DNA of 7,432 bases, from positions 1 to 7,432 of the forward strand of contig DATIHK010000055.1 of assembly GCA_035480775.1 (NCBI GenBank). Reading direction: 5' to 3'. The translations under genes were made by a program, and so were the position numbers. The notes beneath the pieces were generated by a model. It searched no databases, was not told the origin of the DNA, and saw only the letters and a list, made by a program, of their open reading frames with translations. Shown here one piece after another: positions 5,874-7,432 of the stretch (within the stretch, counting starts at the first letter, position 1; every line of letters starts with the position of its first letter). The DNA comes from DATIHK01 sp035480775. Its GTDB lineage: Bacteria > Patescibacteriota > WWE3 > UBA101185 > UBA10185.

Positions 5874-6557
5874 GTGAAAAAATCCACGATTGTATTGATA
5901 GCAGCTATTTTTGTTTTAGTAATTGCTGGTGTATATATTAACGTTGCTAAAGAGCTTGCCGTAAACAGATCCAAACTTCCTGAAAAGGTTATTGCTAGTA
6001 AAGGTTATCAAAGATGGATTACTAATCTTAAAAATAAAGAGTTAGATATAACTTCCGACGAATTTAGACTCTTAGAAGAAAACGAGATTTACAACACAAA
6101 ATGGATGCAAGTTTACTCGATGGATCAGCCTGGAGTTACTGATAAATACAATCAAACAATTGAACAGCATCAAAATTTAAATAAAGTTATTTATTCTCCT
6201 AGTAAGAGCCAATTTATTGACTACAGACATGAAGAACGAGATGGTTATCACCCCAATGAAGTTCATTATTATGGATTACGCGACACCAAATTAGTCGATG
6301 CAAGAATATTAGATTGCTCTGTAAGAGCAAACTGCTACTTTGACCGAGCATTCTTTTTAGATAATGATGTTTTTGTAATTTCTGAAGTATCAAGAAATAT
6401 TTCTAAAAATGATCTAACAGCTCCTGATTGCGGCCCCAGTGAAGAATGTACTTATACCTTTAAAGTGCATGTGATTGACCTCAACAAAAACTCCCGATTA
6501 GTCTATGAATCAAAACCATTTAAAACTGTCCTAGATAATTTGATAAAACAGTTGTAA
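5874..6557 (+). CDS. Secreted/anchored four-cysteine protein of unknown function
   Basis: A 227-residue protein with MKKS and a hydrophobic helix (about 5-22) as signal anchor, then an external domain. From about residue 107 it reads like beta-rich repeats: VIYSPSKSQFIDYRH, LVDARILDCS, FFLDNDVFVISEVS, YTFKVHVIDLNKNSRLVYES. Four cysteines form two evenly spaced C-x5-C pairs (148/154 and 186/192), suggesting two disulfides outside the cell. The pattern 'your state data, D..., C-x-x-C-like, W/F-LD-D-x-F-V-I' resembles uncharacterised envelope proteins I associate with CPR genomes, but I cannot name a family. GTG at 5874 is used because TATAAT ends six bases before it and the signal begins immediately. 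It ends the plus-strand envelope cluster; no terminator is seen after it. Confidence 0.75.
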   Translation: MKKSTIVLIAAIFVLVIAGVYINVAKELAVNRSKLPEKVIASKGYQRWITNLKNKELDITSDEFRLLEENEIYNTKWMQVYSMDQPGVTDKYNQTIEQHQNLNKVIYSPSKSQFIDYRHEERDGYHPNEVHYYGLRDTKLVDARILDCSVRANCYFDRAFFLDNDVFVISEVSRNISKNDLTAPDCGPSEECTYTFKVHVIDLNKNSRLVYESKPFKTVLDNLIKQL

Positions 6558-6571
6558 TCTCCTAATTCTCA

Positions 6572-6600
6572 TTGACATGTTCAAATGGGTCTGCTAGATT
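6572..6600 (+). promoter_or_regulatory. Strong promoter (TTGACA-17-TAGATT, extended -10) of the ncRNA
   Basis: TTGACA (6572-6577) is a perfect -35, the spacer is exactly 17 bp and ends with TGC (6592-6594), and TAGATT (6595-6600) is the -10. This is the most complete promoter in the window and starts 15 nt after a stop codon. Initiation is expected near 6607. No convincing start codon with SD follows it. Confidence 0.75.
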
Positions 6601-6606
6601 TTTATT

Positions 6607-6868
6607 ATCAGTTTAGGTTACGCAGGGATATGGGGAAGAGAGAGGACGATGGCGGCAAAGCTTTACGGGGCAGAGCACGATGCACAAGGGTGGGACTGCA
6701 GTAGATGATCGGATCCAAGATGAACCCCCCATTCCCCCTGATAGGCGCCGAGAACGAGACCAACAGCCACGCGAGTATCCCTTCCGCGGCCAAATAACAA
6801 GTATCCGTCCGGCGCCGAAACCACCCCTTTCAAGGCATGTAATACGCTTTGTGAGGGGTTCTTTTTTT
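6607..6868 (+). ncRNA. Unrecognised structured RNA, about 260 nt
   Basis: A stretch visibly richer in G+C than every other part of the right half, framed by a near-consensus promoter and a strong terminator, and with no credible protein. Complementary segments support a fold: CGC-AGGGATA (6621-6630) with TATCCCT...GCG (6776-6788, three-base bulge); GGGGAA (6632-6637) with TTCCCC (6732-6737), nested directly inside; and GGCGCCG (6744-6750) with CGGCGCC (6810-6816), which crosses the first helix and would make a pseudoknot. Part of it (6773-6794 and 6799-6820) is an imperfect direct repeat. I checked for RNase P RNA (GAGGAAAGTCC, ACAGAACCCGG), tmRNA (T-arm, CCA end), SRP RNA (GGAAGGAAGCAG) and 5S rRNA by eye and found none of the signatures. 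It could be a divergent housekeeping RNA or a new class. High expression is inferred from the promoter. Confidence 0.65.
6823..6868 (+). terminator. Rho-independent terminator of the ncRNA
   Basis: ACCCC-TT (6823-6829) and CAAGGC (6831-6836) pair with GCTTTG (6846-6851) and GA-GGGGT (6853-6859), interrupted by one U-U mismatch, closing a nine-base loop. TCTTTTTTT (6860-6868) follows. It lies between the ncRNA and the convergent VOC gene; no T run follows the stem on the minus strand. Confidence 0.85.
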
Positions 6869-6883
6869 CGGCCGCAAAATATT

Positions 6884-7264
6884 TTAGTGGAGTGAGTGTA
6901 AACCGACGCAATTTCCTTCGGTATCCATGATTAAAGCAGAGTAACCGTATTCGTCAGAAATTTTATTTTTAGGCATTAATACTTTTCCACCTAAAGATTC
7001 AACTTTATCGAGCTGAGGTTGCATATCATCTCCGCAGCTAAAATATACTTTTGTACCATCGACACTAGGAACATATCCAGGTCCCATGGTTAATGATCCA
7101 CAACCAGTTGTACCTTCGCCCATTGGGAACATAGCCATGCTTACTGGTCCCATTGACATAGCTGTAAGATCGTGACCAAACATTTCTTTGTAAAATTTAG
7201 TAGCGCGGGCCATATCTGTTACTGGAATATCAAACCAGACAGTTATGAATTTCATATTTTGCAT
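6884..7264 (-). CDS. VOC-family (glyoxalase/bleomycin-resistance-like) protein
   Basis: A 126-residue single-domain protein. MKFITVWFDIPVTDMARATKFYKEMFG at the N-terminus, the central GYVPSVDGTKVYFSCGDD, KVESLGGKVLMPK, and the end DEYGYSALIMDTEGNCVGLHS follow the paired beta-alpha-beta-beta-beta modules of the vicinal oxygen chelate superfamily and its common 'E-G-N-x-x-G-L-H-S' ending. Members bind metal ions or small toxic molecules; the reaction here is unknown and I see no full set of glyoxalase ligands, so a detoxification role is only possible. I chose ATG 7264 because TATTTT (7276-7271) is six bases upstream, matching the leaderless layout; ATG 7270 touches the -10 box and ATG 7255 is also in frame. 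Codon use resembles its neighbours. Convergent with the ncRNA. Confidence 0.85.
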   Translation of the reverse strand: MQNMKFITVWFDIPVTDMARATKFYKEMFGHDLTAMSMGPVSMAMFPMGEGTTGCGSLTMGPGYVPSVDGTKVYFSCGDDMQPQLDKVESLGGKVLMPKNKISDEYGYSALIMDTEGNCVGLHSLH

Positions 7265-7270
7265 ATCCAT

Positions 7271-7276
7271 AAAATA
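7271..7276 (-). promoter_or_regulatory. -10 box (TATTTT) of the VOC gene
   Basis: On the minus strand TATTTT (7276-7271) is followed by six bases and ATG 7264. The expected -35 position (about 7299-7294) has no TTGACA-like sequence but is covered by the dyad at 7284-7299. Confidence 0.45.
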
Positions 7277-7283
7277 TCTTTCT

Positions 7284-7299
7284 TCGAGCTAAAGCTCGA
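7284..7299. promoter_or_regulatory. Operator-like inverted repeat upstream of the VOC gene
   Basis: TCGAGCT-AA-AGCTCGA: two perfect 7-bp arms around two bases. It occupies the spacer/-35 zone of the VOC promoter, a classic site for a dimeric repressor or activator. No T run follows on either strand, so it is not a terminator. A second, weaker hairpin GCGC-AAA-GCGC (7302-7312) is next to it. Confidence 0.45.
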
Positions 7300-7347
7300 T
7301 AGCGCAAAGCGCCTAACTAATTAAGATAAGATAGTATATCGCAGGTG

Positions 7348-7356
7348 TGATAAAAT
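7348..7356 (+). promoter_or_regulatory. Extended -10 (TGA-TAAAAT) of the tRNA gene
   Basis: TGA (7348-7350) plus TAAAAT (7351-7356), part of TGTGATAAAAT shared with the second glycosyltransferase promoter. Initiation near 7363 gives about 33 nt of 5' leader before the tRNA. Between the two promoters (7300-7347) I see nothing else. Confidence 0.6.
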
Positions 7357-7395
7357 TAGCTAGTTTCATGAGCTAGTGCAGCAAGTGTCGTTCGT

Positions 7396-7432
7396 CGGGG
7401 TGTAGCTCAGTTGGCTAGAGTATTCGCTTTGG
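7396..7432 (+). tRNA. tRNA-Pro (anticodon UGG), 5' part, cut by the window end
   Basis: CGGGGTG (7396-7402) is the 5' acceptor strand, T8-A9 follow, then the D stem GCTC (7405-7408) with GAGT (7418-7421, one G-U pair) around AGTTGGCTA. A26 is at 7422, the anticodon stem strand is TTCGC (7423-7427), T32-T33 are at 7428-7429, and T34-G35-G36 (7430-7432) reads UGG, a proline anticodon. C at position 1 is the usual bacterial tRNA-Pro identity feature. The remainder (about 38 nt) lies outside the window. Confidence 0.88.

Noticed and set aside
6649..6708. A 19-codon frame starting ATG GCG GCA inside the ncRNA (possible tmRNA tag or leader peptide)
   Set aside because: AGAGG is only 3 nt from the ATG, the peptide ends in no tag-like LAA, and there is no T-arm or CCA end for a tmRNA.
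6786..6798. GGCCAAATA, as found in the RNase P RNA core
   Set aside because: The flanking conserved blocks of RNase P RNA are absent and the position near the 3' end is wrong; a nine-base match can be chance.
328..6886. Possible alternative genetic code (TGA as sense) since no gene ends in TGA
   Set aside because: Ten genes with nine TAA and one TAG stops fit an AT-rich genome; there is no in-frame TGA in conserved positions, and normal GGN glycine codons are used.
6608..6911. Several open frames on both strands (about 60-80 codons) across the GC-rich region
   Set aside because: No SD, no leaderless-spaced start, no hydrophobic or domain pattern, and they overlap the strong RNA helices and terminator. 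Stops are rare simply because the region is GC-rich.
7358..7377. AGCTAGT direct repeat (7358-7364, 7371-7377) and TAGCT/AGCTA pairing in the tRNA leader
   Set aside because: Too short and with a nine-base loop; no partner repeats elsewhere, so no CRISPR, attachment site or regulator is supported.

Overview
The window is AT-rich and tightly packed: ten protein genes (one cut by the left edge), one unrecognised structured RNA gene, and the 5' half of a tRNA gene at the right edge. Small genes, short intergenic gaps, many envelope proteins of unknown substrate (two polytopic GT-C glycosyltransferases, a slipin, a GtrA protein, a Gmad2 lipid-anchored-style protein without lipobox, a CxxxxxC secreted protein) and almost no Shine-Dalgarno sequences point to a Patescibacteria/CPR bacterium. 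This is an inference from gene style; nothing here fixes the lineage. Stop codons are TAA nine times and TAG once, and the standard code reads all genes without interruption.

Left part (1-1437): a partial minus-strand gene of visibly higher GC with a textbook SD (membrane protein, perhaps an ECF transporter S component); a YCII-family gene followed by a rho-independent terminator; a minus-strand MerT-like membrane protein; and a small helical protein of unknown function divergent from it. Middle (1454-6557): six plus-strand genes in a row forming an envelope cluster: GT87-like and ArnT/PMT-like GT-C glycosyltransferases, a slipin, a GtrA-family protein, a Gmad2-domain protein and a secreted four-cysteine protein. 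The two glycosyltransferases and GtrA would use and move polyprenyl-phosphate sugars, so the cluster probably builds a surface glycan or glycosylates surface proteins. Right part (6558-7432): a strong sigma-70 promoter drives a GC-rich, highly structured RNA of about 260 nt that ends in a terminator; then a convergent VOC-family gene, an operator-like dyad, and tRNA-Pro(UGG) cut by the window end just after its anticodon.

The most striking pattern is the promoter layout. For seven of the nine genes inside the window a -10 box lies only 6-8 nt before the start codon, so transcription would begin on or next to the start codon (leaderless mRNAs), and most genes of the cluster carry their own promoter although they are separated by a few bases. 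The second is the unassigned RNA gene at about 6607-6868. Both are read from the sequence by eye; neither was tested by computation.
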